Below are positions 53,285 to 60,315 of a DNA stretch of 64,000 nt, piece by piece; the first letter of the stretch is position 1, and each line of letters starts with the position of its first letter. Source of the DNA: Solirubrum sp044628455 (GTDB lineage: Bacteria > Bacteroidota > Bacteroidia > Cytophagales > Hymenobacteraceae). Below the pieces are notes generated by a model. That model did not search any database. It was not told the DNA's origin and saw nothing but the letters and a program-made list of their open reading frames with translations. Made by a program: the position numbers and the translations under genes. The DNA lies in NCBI RefSeq assembly GCF_044628455.1, contig NZ_JBIYZW010000002.1, forward strand, positions 558,001 to 622,000, given 5' to 3'.

Positions 53285-53323
53285 ATTTCCATGATGCGGG
53301 CAATTACTACGCATCATGGAAAT
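53285..53323. promoter_or_regulatory. 14-bp palindrome in the divergent late control region
   Basis: Perfect arms ATTTCCATGATGCG (53285-53298) and its complement (53310-53323) around 11 bases. The site lies between the divergent terminase and protease operons, so one bound protein could control both. Alternatively it forms an RNA hairpin. Confidence 0.5.
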
Positions 53324-53356
53324 GAGCGCTTTACACCCGCCTGGGTGCCCCGCTAT

Positions 53357-53397
53357 CATTGGGTTCTAATTCGGAAACGCGGCACCTAAACCCAATG
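53357..53397. promoter_or_regulatory. Second inverted repeat just before the protease start
   Basis: CATTGGGTT (53357-53365) is complementary to AACCCAATG (53389-53397), which ends one base before the ATG at 53399. If transcribed, it would form a hairpin abutting the start codon. Confidence 0.4.
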
Positions 53398-53398
53398 A

Positions 53399-54361
53399 AT
53401 GGCACGCTTTACAGTACACGATGAAAGCCTGAACGTGTATGGCTTCCGCATCCTGACCAAAGGCATTGACATCAGCGCATTCAAGAAGAATCCGGTGATG
53501 CTCTATATGCACGACCGCAGCATCATGCCCATCGGCAAATGGGAAGACTTGCGGAAGGAGGATGATGGGAGAATGACCGCAGAAGCGGTATTCGACAAAG
53601 AAGATGAATTCGCGCAGCGGGTGGAATCGAAAGTGGAGCAAGGCATTCTGAGCGCCTGTTCCGTGTGGGTTTCGCCACTGGCCTGGTCTGATAAGCCGGA
53701 AGTGCTACTGCCTGGCCAGAGCCGCCCCACGGTCACCAGCTCGCTGCTGAACGAAATCTCCATTGTGGACATCCCTGGCAACCGGAGCGCACTGAAGCTG
53801 AGCCTGAGCAACGGGGTGACCCTGGCTGATGCCTCAGCTGGTGCCGAAGCACTCGACTCAATCTTACCCAAACTCAATCTTAAAACCGCCCTGAACATGG
53901 ATGAAATCCTGTTGGCGCTCGGCCTTCCGGCCGGGGCAAGCGAAAAGCAAATTGCTGACGCTATCAAACAGCTGAAGCTGGCTAACCAGTCGAACACCAC
54001 GCAGCTCATGCTGAGCCTGGCCAAGAAGGCGGGCCTGGTGACCGATGCAAACGAAGCCTACTTCACGAAGCTGGCAGCCGCCTCGCCTGAGCTGGCTGTG
54101 GAGTTCCTGGAGCAAGCCAAGCCCGCAGCTGCAACCACACCGCCCGCCAAAGAAGTGCGCCTGGCTGAAGTGGTGACTGCCGTGGCTCAGGCCAACCAGA
54201 ACGGCACCACCGAAACCCAGCTGGCCAACGACCCGCGCAAAGACTGGACGATGCGCGACTACGAGCGCAAAGCGCCTGCTGAGCTGCTGAAGCTGAAGCG
54301 GGAACATCCCGAGAAGTACCAGAAGCTCTACGCTGCGCAGTACGGCGGCATCACGGTCTAG
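53399..54361 (+). CDS. Prohead protease fused to scaffold-like region (Mu gpI-like)
   Basis: 320 residues. The protease part (1-125) has FRILTKGIDISAFKKNPVMLYMHDRS and VTSSLLNEISIVDIPGNRSALKL, the HK97/U35-type prohead-protease pattern. The C-terminal half is Ala/Lys/Glu-rich and helical (DEILLALGLPAGASEKQIADAIKQLKL, MLSLAKKAGLVTD), typical of a scaffold. The protease would process scaffold and capsid during head assembly. It opens the rightward structural operon. Confidence 0.85.
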   Translation: MARFTVHDESLNVYGFRILTKGIDISAFKKNPVMLYMHDRSIMPIGKWEDLRKEDDGRMTAEAVFDKEDEFAQRVESKVEQGILSACSVWVSPLAWSDKPEVLLPGQSRPTVTSSLLNEISIVDIPGNRSALKLSLSNGVTLADASAGAEALDSILPKLNLKTALNMDEILLALGLPAGASEKQIADAIKQLKLANQSNTTQLMLSLAKKAGLVTDANEAYFTKLAAASPELAVEFLEQAKPAAATTPPAKEVRLAEVVTAVAQANQNGTTETQLANDPRKDWTMRDYERKAPAELLKLKREHPEKYQKLYAAQYGGITV

Positions 54362-54448
54362 CTACCAAAACGCAGCCGGTAAGTAGCCCTGGGCTGTCCA
54401 AAATCAGGTCTATAAATCAACTCAAACGACACTTTTTCCAGCTTTCTA

Positions 54449-55567
54449 ATGAAGCGTCTTAAACTCGAAAACGTTGTTTTCAACCTCGTGATGGCCTTTT
54501 TGCTGGCCATTGTGGCCATGACCGTTGCGCCGGCTCACCACCTTGCGGTGGGTGCCACCGTGGGTGGTGGCGTGTTGGCCCTCGGCTGCCTGGCTCAGTC
54601 GGTCAGCGGCTCGGCTGCCTTCATGGCTGTCCAGCGTGAAATCTGGGTGGATACCATCGAAGAAAACATCTACCCCAATAACTCTTTCATGATGCAGTCC
54701 CGTGATGACGGTGCGTTCCTGGAAGGGAAAACGGTGAAGCTGAACCAGGCCGGTGGCAAGCCCGCTGTGCAGAAGAACCGGGCGGTGCTGCCCGCCACGG
54801 CTGCCAAGCGTGTGGACTCGACTGCTGATTACGACATCGATGAGTACACCACTGACCCGATTGTAGTCCAGAAGACGGAGGAAATTGAGGCCAGCTATGG
54901 CAAGCGCCAGTCGGTGATGTTCGACCATACCGAAGTGCTGAAGACGAAGGTGGCAGAAGGCATGGCCTACTCCTGGTCGCCCACCCTCGGCGTGAACATC
55001 ATCCGCACCACGGGCGCTGCCCGCCCTGGCTACAAAGTGTGGCAGCTGGGTGTAGGCGCTGTGCAGCGCAAGCGCATCACCCAAGACGACATCATGAACG
55101 CCGCCGCCATCCTGAATTCCCAGGACGTGCCGCAGGAAGGCCGCTTCATGCTTATCGATTCCATGCTGGTGCAAGACCTGCTGAAAATCGAAGCCTTCAC
55201 CAGCCTGGAGAAAATCGGCAAGGCTGTCCTGGTGGATGGGGCCATCGGCCGCATCGGCGGCTTCGATGTCTTCGTGCGCAGCTCCACTACCGTCTACGAT
55301 GTGGATGACAACACCAAAAAAGACTTCTCTGAGGCTGTGAGCATCGGTGATAACGTGTCTTGCCTGTTCTGGCAAAAGAACTTCGTGCGCCGCTGCTTCG
55401 GTGGCTCCAGCAACGGTGGTATCGAAGTGTTCGAGGACTCGGGCAGCAACGGCAACGGTAACCCGCTGTTCTACGGCACGGTCATTTCCGCCCTGGTTCG
55501 CTCGGGTGGCCGCGCCGCCCGCGCTGATGAGCGCGGCATTGTGGCCCTGGTAGAAGCCCACGCCTAA
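54449..55567 (+). CDS. Major capsid protein with hydrophobic N-terminal extension
   Basis: 372 residues. From residue 59 on (AVQREIWVDTIEENIYPNNSFMMQSRDD) the chain looks like an HK97-fold capsid protein, ending GRAARADERGIVALVEAHA. Residues 1-58 contain two hydrophobic stretches (VVFNLVMAFLLAIVAMTV and AVGATVGGGVLALGCLA) that would span a membrane. No stop separates them from the capsid part, and an ATG exists at 54623 (residue 59). Either translation starts there, or the N-terminus is an unusual delta-domain to be cleaved by the protease upstream. The gene follows protease/scaffold by 87 bases, as expected. Confidence 0.82.
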   Translation: MKRLKLENVVFNLVMAFLLAIVAMTVAPAHHLAVGATVGGGVLALGCLAQSVSGSAAFMAVQREIWVDTIEENIYPNNSFMMQSRDDGAFLEGKTVKLNQAGGKPAVQKNRAVLPATAAKRVDSTADYDIDEYTTDPIVVQKTEEIEASYGKRQSVMFDHTEVLKTKVAEGMAYSWSPTLGVNIIRTTGAARPGYKVWQLGVGAVQRKRITQDDIMNAAAILNSQDVPQEGRFMLIDSMLVQDLLKIEAFTSLEKIGKAVLVDGAIGRIGGFDVFVRSSTTVYDVDDNTKKDFSEAVSIGDNVSCLFWQKNFVRRCFGGSSNGGIEVFEDSGSNGNGNPLFYGTVISALVRSGGRAARADERGIVALVEAHA

Positions 55568-55568
55568 A

Positions 55569-55766
55569 GTGGCTCCAGTAGAAACTGGGTGGGGAACCTA
55601 CGGCGGTACCCTTGGCTCGCTGCTGGTAGTGGTACAACTCAGCGCGGTTAGCGCCCAAGGCATCGTAGCCACGGTACTCTACGCAGCACTCGGGGCCACC
55701 GTGGGCTTCCTCACTCAGATTCTGCTGCGCAAGCTGGTACGCTGGTTTAAAATCAACATAGACTGA
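55569..55766 (+). CDS. Small membrane protein (holin candidate)
   Basis: 65 residues from a GTG start 1 base after the capsid stop. Two hydrophobic helices (GSLLVVVQLSAVSAQGIVATVLYAALGATVGFLTQILL) precede a basic end (RKLVRWFKINID). Size and layout fit a small holin. It is directly upstream of a second membrane protein, an endolysin and a spanin-like gene, which supports a lysis role. Confidence 0.6.
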   Translation: MAPVETGWGTYGGTLGSLLVVVQLSAVSAQGIVATVLYAALGATVGFLTQILLRKLVRWFKINID

Positions 55767-56233
55767 TGCTGAAGATTCTGATTGCCTTCCTGCTCCTGGT
55801 AGTGGCGTTTGGGGGGTGCGTCCTGGCCTACGACAAACTTTCAACGGGCTCGACTCGCAGAGCGGTGCGCCGGGTGCAAGTTTTCGCAGGCCGCTGGGGT
55901 GGGTCGGCAATCATTTTGGTCGGCCTGGTTCTCTGGTTCGCTTATCCGCTGCTGGCCTTCCTGGTTCAGAATGCGGAAGGGGATGGTAACGCAGATGGGC
56001 CTGCGCTGATGGATGTGGGCGTGTTCCAGACCATCCTGCTGGCCACGATTCGTGCGGTAGCCATTTACTGCTTCTCTCGCCTGCTGGTGAAGAAATACTG
56101 GCCTGCCATTGACCGCTTTTTGAATAGGGTTTTTGTACGGGCTTTCTATCGTCTTACCGAATGGCAAAAGGTTATCGTGTCGCTCTGGGTGCTCTCGCTC
56201 TTTGTCTATCTCTGCGCTCAGCTCACGCACTAG
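55766..56233 (+). CDS. Multi-span membrane protein (holin or antiholin candidate)
   Basis: 155 residues with four hydrophobic segments (ILIAFLLLVVAFGGCVLAY; SAIILVGLVLWFAYPLLAFLV; ILLATIRAVAIYCFSRLL; VIVSLWVLSLFVYLCAQ). ATG overlaps the stop of the small membrane gene (ATGA). The last 73 bases overlap the endolysin gene in another frame. Position suggests lysis control; no family match. Confidence 0.6.
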   Translation: MLKILIAFLLLVVAFGGCVLAYDKLSTGSTRRAVRRVQVFAGRWGGSAIILVGLVLWFAYPLLAFLVQNAEGDGNADGPALMDVGVFQTILLATIRAVAIYCFSRLLVKKYWPAIDRFLNRVFVRAFYRLTEWQKVIVSLWVLSLFVYLCAQLTH

Positions 56234-56733
56234 CACCCGACACCGCCACTGCTGAAGGCCGCACCCGCACTGCGCTGGTGAAGGTCTTCAGCAGCCAGGT
56301 GGGGGTAAAGGAACAAGGCGGCTCCAACCGGGGGCCGAAAGTCAAAGTCTACCTGGCCAGCTCAGGCAATCACGAAGGGCAGCCCTGGTGCGCCGCTTTT
56401 GTGAACTGGTGTTTTCGCCAGGTGGGGCTGCATGGCCCGGCTGGAGCTGGAGCCGCCCGCAACTGGTTTCCGGCCGCTCGGGTGATTTACCGCCGGGGTG
56501 CTGCTGCAAAGAAGAAGCCGCAGCCAGGTGACTGCGCTGGCTTCTACTATGCCCACCTCGGGCGCATCGGCCACATCGGCTTCATCGAACGCTGGGAAGA
56601 AAACTTCGCCATTACGGTGGAAGGAAACACAGGCGGTGGCAGCGGCATCAACCGCAACGGTGATGGTGTCTACCGGATGCGCCGCCTTCGCTCTCAAATC
56701 TCAATCGTCTCAACCTGGATTCCCAAATCCTGA
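56161..56733 (+). CDS. Exported CHAP-type endolysin
   Basis: 190 residues: a signal peptide (ALGALALCLSLRSAHALA, cleavage near 24), then a CHAP/NlpC-like amidase or endopeptidase. Catalytic residues are Cys77 (GQPWCAAFVNW), His138 (RIGHIGFIE) and Asn156 (VEGNTGGG). It would cut peptidoglycan during lysis. The signal sequence suggests Sec export, so the holin may act mainly as a trigger. It starts inside the upstream membrane-protein gene. Confidence 0.88.
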   Translation: MAKGYRVALGALALCLSLRSAHALAPDTATAEGRTRTALVKVFSSQVGVKEQGGSNRGPKVKVYLASSGNHEGQPWCAAFVNWCFRQVGLHGPAGAGAARNWFPAARVIYRRGAAAKKKPQPGDCAGFYYAHLGRIGHIGFIERWEENFAITVEGNTGGGSGINRNGDGVYRMRRLRSQISIVSTWIPKS

Positions 56734-57281
56734 TGCTCTACACCGCAAACCGCTCCACTGGCACCACCGCTTTTGCTACTCGGGCCATGAAGCTGAAGCC
56801 GTTTGCAGGTGTCCTGGTGTGGTGCGTGTGCGTGGCCAGTGGCTGCGCACCGCGCCCCATCAGCGCATCAGAAGTGGTGGTGAAGGATAGCACCACCCGC
56901 AAGGAAATACAGCGGCTGGCTTCAGTGTCGGTGCCAGGTGCTTCAGCGGAGCTGAGCACCCGCCTGGAGTACGACGAAAAAACGCACCGCTTCAAGCCCG
57001 TGACCTTCTACCGCCAAAGCGGCCACACGCGGCTTTTCTTCAGCATCGATGAGCTAGGCCAGGTGACCAGCTCAGCGGTGTCCGCCCCCTGGCTGGCTCA
57101 GGTGCCCGTGACGGATACAGAAGTCACCCGCACCCGCAGCGAAGCCAGGAAAGAGCGGGTGGAAGTGCCAGTGAAAGCGCCGATGAGCGGGCTGGCCAAA
57201 TTCTGCTGCTGGTTCACGGGCCTTGCCCTGCTGGCCACGGCCCTCACCATCTACCTACGCTTTTTCTCGCCTTTCAAATGA
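56733..57281 (+). CDS. Unimolecular spanin-like lipoprotein
   Basis: 182 residues from the coupled ATG 56733; an internal ATG at 56787 gives a textbook lipoprotein start, KPFAGVLVWCVCVASGC, with the lipidated Cys at residue 20 of that form. A soluble periplasmic region of about 110 residues follows. The C-terminus is one transmembrane helix (FCCWFTGLALLATALTIYLRFF). An outer-membrane lipid anchor plus an inner-membrane helix in one chain is the layout of phage T1 gp11-type u-spanins, which fuse the two membranes in the last lysis step. It directly follows the endolysin. Confidence 0.75.
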   Translation: MLYTANRSTGTTAFATRAMKLKPFAGVLVWCVCVASGCAPRPISASEVVVKDSTTRKEIQRLASVSVPGASAELSTRLEYDEKTHRFKPVTFYRQSGHTRLFFSIDELGQVTSSAVSAPWLAQVPVTDTEVTRTRSEARKERVEVPVKAPMSGLAKFCCWFTGLALLATALTIYLRFFSPFK

Positions 57282-57772
57282 GTAAGAAAACCCACACCCA
57301 CCAGGAGCTGGTGGATAAGTCTGCGGCCTACTTCGCCAGTAACCAGGACGTGAAGACGCTCCTGGCCACTACCCACGACGGAAAATTCTACCGCCCCGAA
57401 AATGCCAGCTATGCGGCTCACAGCGCCGAAAAGCACGGTGGCGAAGTGGTGACCATCCACCAGCTGGAGCCTACTGGCCAGGTGGACACGGAAGGTGCGC
57501 AGCTGCTGCCCGCCTCGGGTGGCCTGGCTGAGCTGGTGAAGTCCGCCGTGCGGGTGCTGCTGCCCGAGTCGCAGCCGACCGACCCCGCATCTGAAGCGGC
57601 CGTGAAGTCCGTGGTGGCCGAAACGGTTGCCCTGGAAAACGCTCTGGCTGGTGCTCAGCCTGCCGCTGGCCAGGTGGCTGCCAAGCCTGCCGCCGCACCC
57701 AAAAAGCCCAAGGCTGCCAAAGCTGCCCCGAAATCGACCGGCCGCAAGGCTGCCACCAAAGCTGCTGAATAA
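57278..57772 (+). CDS. Phage protein with Lys/Ala/Pro-rich tail
   Basis: 164 residues. The first 90 include a small beta-like segment (TTHDGKFYRPENASYAAHSAEKHGGEVVTIHQL). The last 45 are a basic K/A/P tail (KPAAAPKKPKAAKAAPKSTGRKA) resembling histone H1-like tails. It starts in the last bases of the spanin gene and ends 3 bases before the sheath gene, so it belongs to the tail operon; the role is unknown (connector or DNA/RNA binding). Confidence 0.65.
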   Translation: MSKKTHTHQELVDKSAAYFASNQDVKTLLATTHDGKFYRPENASYAAHSAEKHGGEVVTIHQLEPTGQVDTEGAQLLPASGGLAELVKSAVRVLLPESQPTDPASEAAVKSVVAETVALENALAGAQPAAGQVAAKPAAAPKKPKAAKAAPKSTGRKAATKAAE

Positions 57773-57775
57773 GCA

Positions 57776-59005
57776 ATGTCAAGACCTCAAGTAAAAATCT
57801 CGCTCGGGAACGGGCAGCTGGGGCGTCAGGCCGTAGCGCTGGATGGCATTGCCCTGCTGGTCATTGGTGCCCCCGCTGACTACACGGCCACGGAGACGCT
57901 GTTTTACAGCCGCCGTGATGCGGAAGTGGCTGGCCTGACCGAAGCCGCTGACATCGAAAATGGAGCCCTGGTGTGGGAGCACATCAAAGACTTCTACGCC
58001 GAAGCCGGTGAAGGTGCCCCGCTGCATGTGCTGCTGGTGGACAACGCCACCACGCTCACCAACCTGTTCACCGAAGCCCACGCTTCCTTCGTGGCCCTGG
58101 CCACGAAGCTCCAGGCGGAAGCCGGTGCCATTCGCCTGCTGGGTGTGGCCCTGAATCCGGTGGCTGCTGAAGCAGCTGGTGCCAGCGGCATCACGGCTGA
58201 CCTGCTGGCTGCCATTCCGCTGGCTCAGGCGCTGGCAGCTGCGGAGTTCACCCGCTACCGCCCGCTGGACATCGTGTTGGAAGGGCGCTTGTTCTCGGGT
58301 ACGGCTGCGGCTGCTACCGACCTGCGCACCCTGGCTTCCAACTGCGTCAGCGTAACCATCGGCCGCGATGCCCTGCGCTCGGCTGCGCTGGTGACTGCGG
58401 GCGTGGCCGTGGCCAGCAAGTACGCCGCAGTGGGCACCATGCTCGGGCGGTTGGCTGCCATCCCCGTTCAGCGCAGCATCGGCCGCGTGAAGGATGGCCC
58501 GCTGGCAGGCTGGAAGCAGGCCAGCCTGAGCGGTGGCCAGCTGGTAAGCACACTGGCTGAAACGGCGCTGGATGCGCTGACCGATAAGGGCTACATCTTT
58601 CCGCTGATGCACGCGGGCAAGGATGGGTACTTCTTCAACGATGACCCGACCTGTGCCGCCGCTACCGATGATTACGCCTTCGTGAAGGATGGCCGCGTCA
58701 TCAAAAAAGCTGCCCGCATTGCTCGGGCCGTGTACCTGGATGAGCTGCTGGATGATGTGCGGGTGGATGCCAGCACGGGGCAGCTGCCGGCCATTGAGGT
58801 GGCCCGCTTCCAGAACGTGCTGGAGAATGCCATTGAAGGCCAGATGGTGGTGACGGGTGAAGCCGTGGCCGTGAGCGTCTTCATTGACCCCACGCAGAAT
58901 GTCACCGCCACCGACAAAATCAAAGCCGTGGTGCGCATCACGAAAATGGCCACGGGCCGCACCATTGAAGCCCAGGTCGAATTCTTCAACCCTTTTAACG
59001 CCTAA
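57776..59005 (+). CDS. Tail sheath protein (DUF2586-like)
   Basis: 409 residues starting MSRPQVKISLGNGQLGRQAVALDGIALLVIGAP. Strand/helix blocks include DNATTLTNLFTEAHASFVALA, ASNCVSVTIGRDAL, GWKQASLSGGQLVSTL and AGKDGYFFNDDPTCA. This is the family annotated DUF2586, a contractile-sheath-type protein of Bacteroidota phages. The following gene has tube-protein features. A contractile (myovirus) tail is therefore likely. Confidence 0.82.
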   Translation: MSRPQVKISLGNGQLGRQAVALDGIALLVIGAPADYTATETLFYSRRDAEVAGLTEAADIENGALVWEHIKDFYAEAGEGAPLHVLLVDNATTLTNLFTEAHASFVALATKLQAEAGAIRLLGVALNPVAAEAAGASGITADLLAAIPLAQALAAAEFTRYRPLDIVLEGRLFSGTAAAATDLRTLASNCVSVTIGRDALRSAALVTAGVAVASKYAAVGTMLGRLAAIPVQRSIGRVKDGPLAGWKQASLSGGQLVSTLAETALDALTDKGYIFPLMHAGKDGYFFNDDPTCAAATDDYAFVKDGRVIKKAARIARAVYLDELLDDVRVDASTGQLPAIEVARFQNVLENAIEGQMVVTGEAVAVSVFIDPTQNVTATDKIKAVVRITKMATGRTIEAQVEFFNPFNA

Positions 59006-59013
59006 GCCTGGCC

Positions 59014-59436
59014 ATGATTAACGGCAAAGAATACAGCTACCAGGACATTCAGGCCACGATGCTCGGGCGTCCTGTGGCTGGCCTCACGGCCATCGAGTAC
59101 GGCGAAAAGGCCGACCGCAAATTCATCTGGGGCACGGGCCGCAGGCCCATTGCCTACGCGAATGGGCAGATTGAAGCGGATGGCACGCTCACCCTGCTTC
59201 AGTCGGAGTTTGAAGCCTTGACCCGTGGCCTGCGGCCTGGTCAGTCGGTCACCACCATTCCGCCTTTCGACATCATCGTGATGTACATACCGGACGAAGA
59301 AAATCCGGTCATCGTGAAGGATGTGCTGAAAAGCGTGCTGCTGCTGGAGTTCAAGAAAGGCGGCAAGGCGGGTGACCTGAACATGCCCATCACGCTGCCC
59401 TTCGCCTGCGCCGAAGTCAAGCTGAACCAACAATAA
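59014..59436 (+). CDS. Tail tube protein-like
   Basis: 140 residues, beta-rich: SYQDIQATMLGRPVAGLTAIEY, YANGQIEADGTLTLLQSEFEAL, FDIIVMYIPDEENPVIVKDVLKS and a final NMPITLPFACAEVKLNQ. The pattern (opening strand, RKFIWGTG turn, C-terminal strand pair) resembles contractile tail tube proteins. It is followed by a strong hairpin that may end most transcripts, as is common after the abundant tube protein. Confidence 0.75.
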   Translation: MINGKEYSYQDIQATMLGRPVAGLTAIEYGEKADRKFIWGTGRRPIAYANGQIEADGTLTLLQSEFEALTRGLRPGQSVTTIPPFDIIVMYIPDEENPVIVKDVLKSVLLLEFKKGGKAGDLNMPITLPFACAEVKLNQQ

Positions 59437-59442
59437 CACCTG

Positions 59443-59475
59443 GCACCCAGCCAGGCATGGTGCCTGGCTGGGTGC
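59443..59475 (+). terminator. Partial terminator after the tail tube gene
   Basis: GCACCCAGCCAGGCA (59443-59457) pairs perfectly with its complement (59461-59475); TCTTTT follows. It probably attenuates transcription into the low-copy tail assembly genes. Confidence 0.7.
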
Positions 59476-59527
59476 TCTTTTAAACAGTCTTTAAACGCTT
59501 GCCCCAAACCCTTTTTCAACTCCCCAA

Positions 59528-59881
59528 ATGGAAGAGAACAACATCCCCGAAGTAATTGCTGAAGACACCGAAATGGTGGATAAGAAAGGCAACCCTACGC
59601 AGCGGCAAATCGATGCCTGGACTGCTGAGCACGGCAAAGTGAAGCAGTTTGAAGTAGATGGCAAAGTGGTCTGCTTCAGCCAGCCCGACCGCAAGACGGT
59701 GGGCGCGGCAAACCAGGTGCTGGTGCGCACGAAGGACGTGACCAAGTACGCCGATACCATCCTGGCTAACTGCCAGCTCAACTTCAAAGCGGAAACCGCC
59801 GCCGATGATGAGCTGTATTTCGCCCTCCAGTCGAAGGTGGATGAAATCGTCACCAGCAAGGTTGCGACCCTAAAAAACTAA
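59528..59881 (+). CDS. Tail assembly chaperone, zero-frame product (gpG-like)
   Basis: 117 residues, acidic, like Mu gp41/lambda gpG-type tail chaperones (MEENNIPEVIAEDTEMVDKK, SQPDRKTVGAANQVLVRTKD, AADDELYFALQSKVDEIV). It ends VATLKN, directly over a slippery heptamer. It is located between the tube and tape measure genes, the usual place for chaperones that wrap the tape measure. Leader CAACTCCCCAAA precedes the ATG. Confidence 0.8.
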   Translation: MEENNIPEVIAEDTEMVDKKGNPTQRQIDAWTAEHGKVKQFEVDGKVVCFSQPDRKTVGAANQVLVRTKDVTKYADTILANCQLNFKAETAADDELYFALQSKVDEIVTSKVATLKN

Positions 59882-59920
59882 TTGAGGAAGCTGAGGTCAC
59901 CACTGACACCAGCTTCCTCA
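59872..59920 (+). promoter_or_regulatory. Programmed -1 frameshift signal
   Basis: The slippery heptamer A-AAA-AAC (59872-59878), in the zero frame CTA AAA AAC, is followed after 4 bases by a perfect 11-pair hairpin TGAGGAAGCTG/CAGCTTCCTCA (59883-59893 / 59910-59920). Both elements are canonical for -1 frameshifting and placed at the end of the chaperone frame. Confidence 0.85.
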
Positions 59921-60063
59921 GAATCATCGATGCTCAGCTGCGGTACTACTACCGCATGAGCCAGAAAGAAGTAGATGCGCTGTCTGAAGAACAGTGGGCA
60001 GAGCACTACGCAGACCTGGTGTGGATACGTGAGCAAGAAGCCAAGCAAGAAGGCGGCGGCTAA
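59878..60063 (+). CDS. Frameshift extension of the tail chaperone (gpGT-like)
   Basis: Open -1 frame with no internal stop, encoding 61 residues after slippage (LIEEAEVTTDTSFLRIIDAQLRYYYRMSQKEV and on to EAKQEGGG). With the zero-frame part the fusion is 178 residues. In lambda the gpG-GT fusion recruits the tape measure; the same role is inferred here. An ATG (MSQKEV) at 59956 exists, but an independent 35-residue gene is less likely. Confidence 0.75.
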   Translation, partial: LIEEAEVTTDTSFLRIIDAQLRYYYRMSQKEVDALSEEQWAEHYADLVWIREQEAKQEGGG

Positions 60064-60278
60064 GCTGCCGCCTTCTTGCTGAGGTGCCACACGAAGAACG
60101 CCACGGGCATGATGCCAGCCCAACTGAGCCACCAGAAGCTGGTGAGCACCACCAGCGGAAACAAGGCCACGGGGCTCCAGCGCATCCAGCGCACGGCCCA
60201 GAGCACGGCACCCAGCAGCATCACAGCCAGGGCCGCAATCACCAACACAGACAAGTAACCGGCAAGCATCGGGCTCAT
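60060..60278 (-). CDS. Antisense small membrane protein within the tail operon
   Basis: 72 residues, two transmembrane helices (GYLSVLVIAALAVMLLGAVLWAVRWM and VALFPLVVLTSFWWLSWAGIM) with basic loops. It is on the strand opposite to the chaperone and tape measure genes, fills the 250-base gap between them, and its stop overlaps the chaperone stop by 3 bases. No family is recognised. Its amino-acid composition is much more membrane-like than chance, but transcription is unproven. Confidence 0.45.
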   Translation of the reverse strand: MSPMLAGYLSVLVIAALAVMLLGAVLWAVRWMRWSPVALFPLVVLTSFWWLSWAGIMPVAFFVWHLSKKAAA

Positions 60279-60315
60279 GGCCAGGTGTACGCCAACGCCG
60301 CAACGCAGTTTCCCG

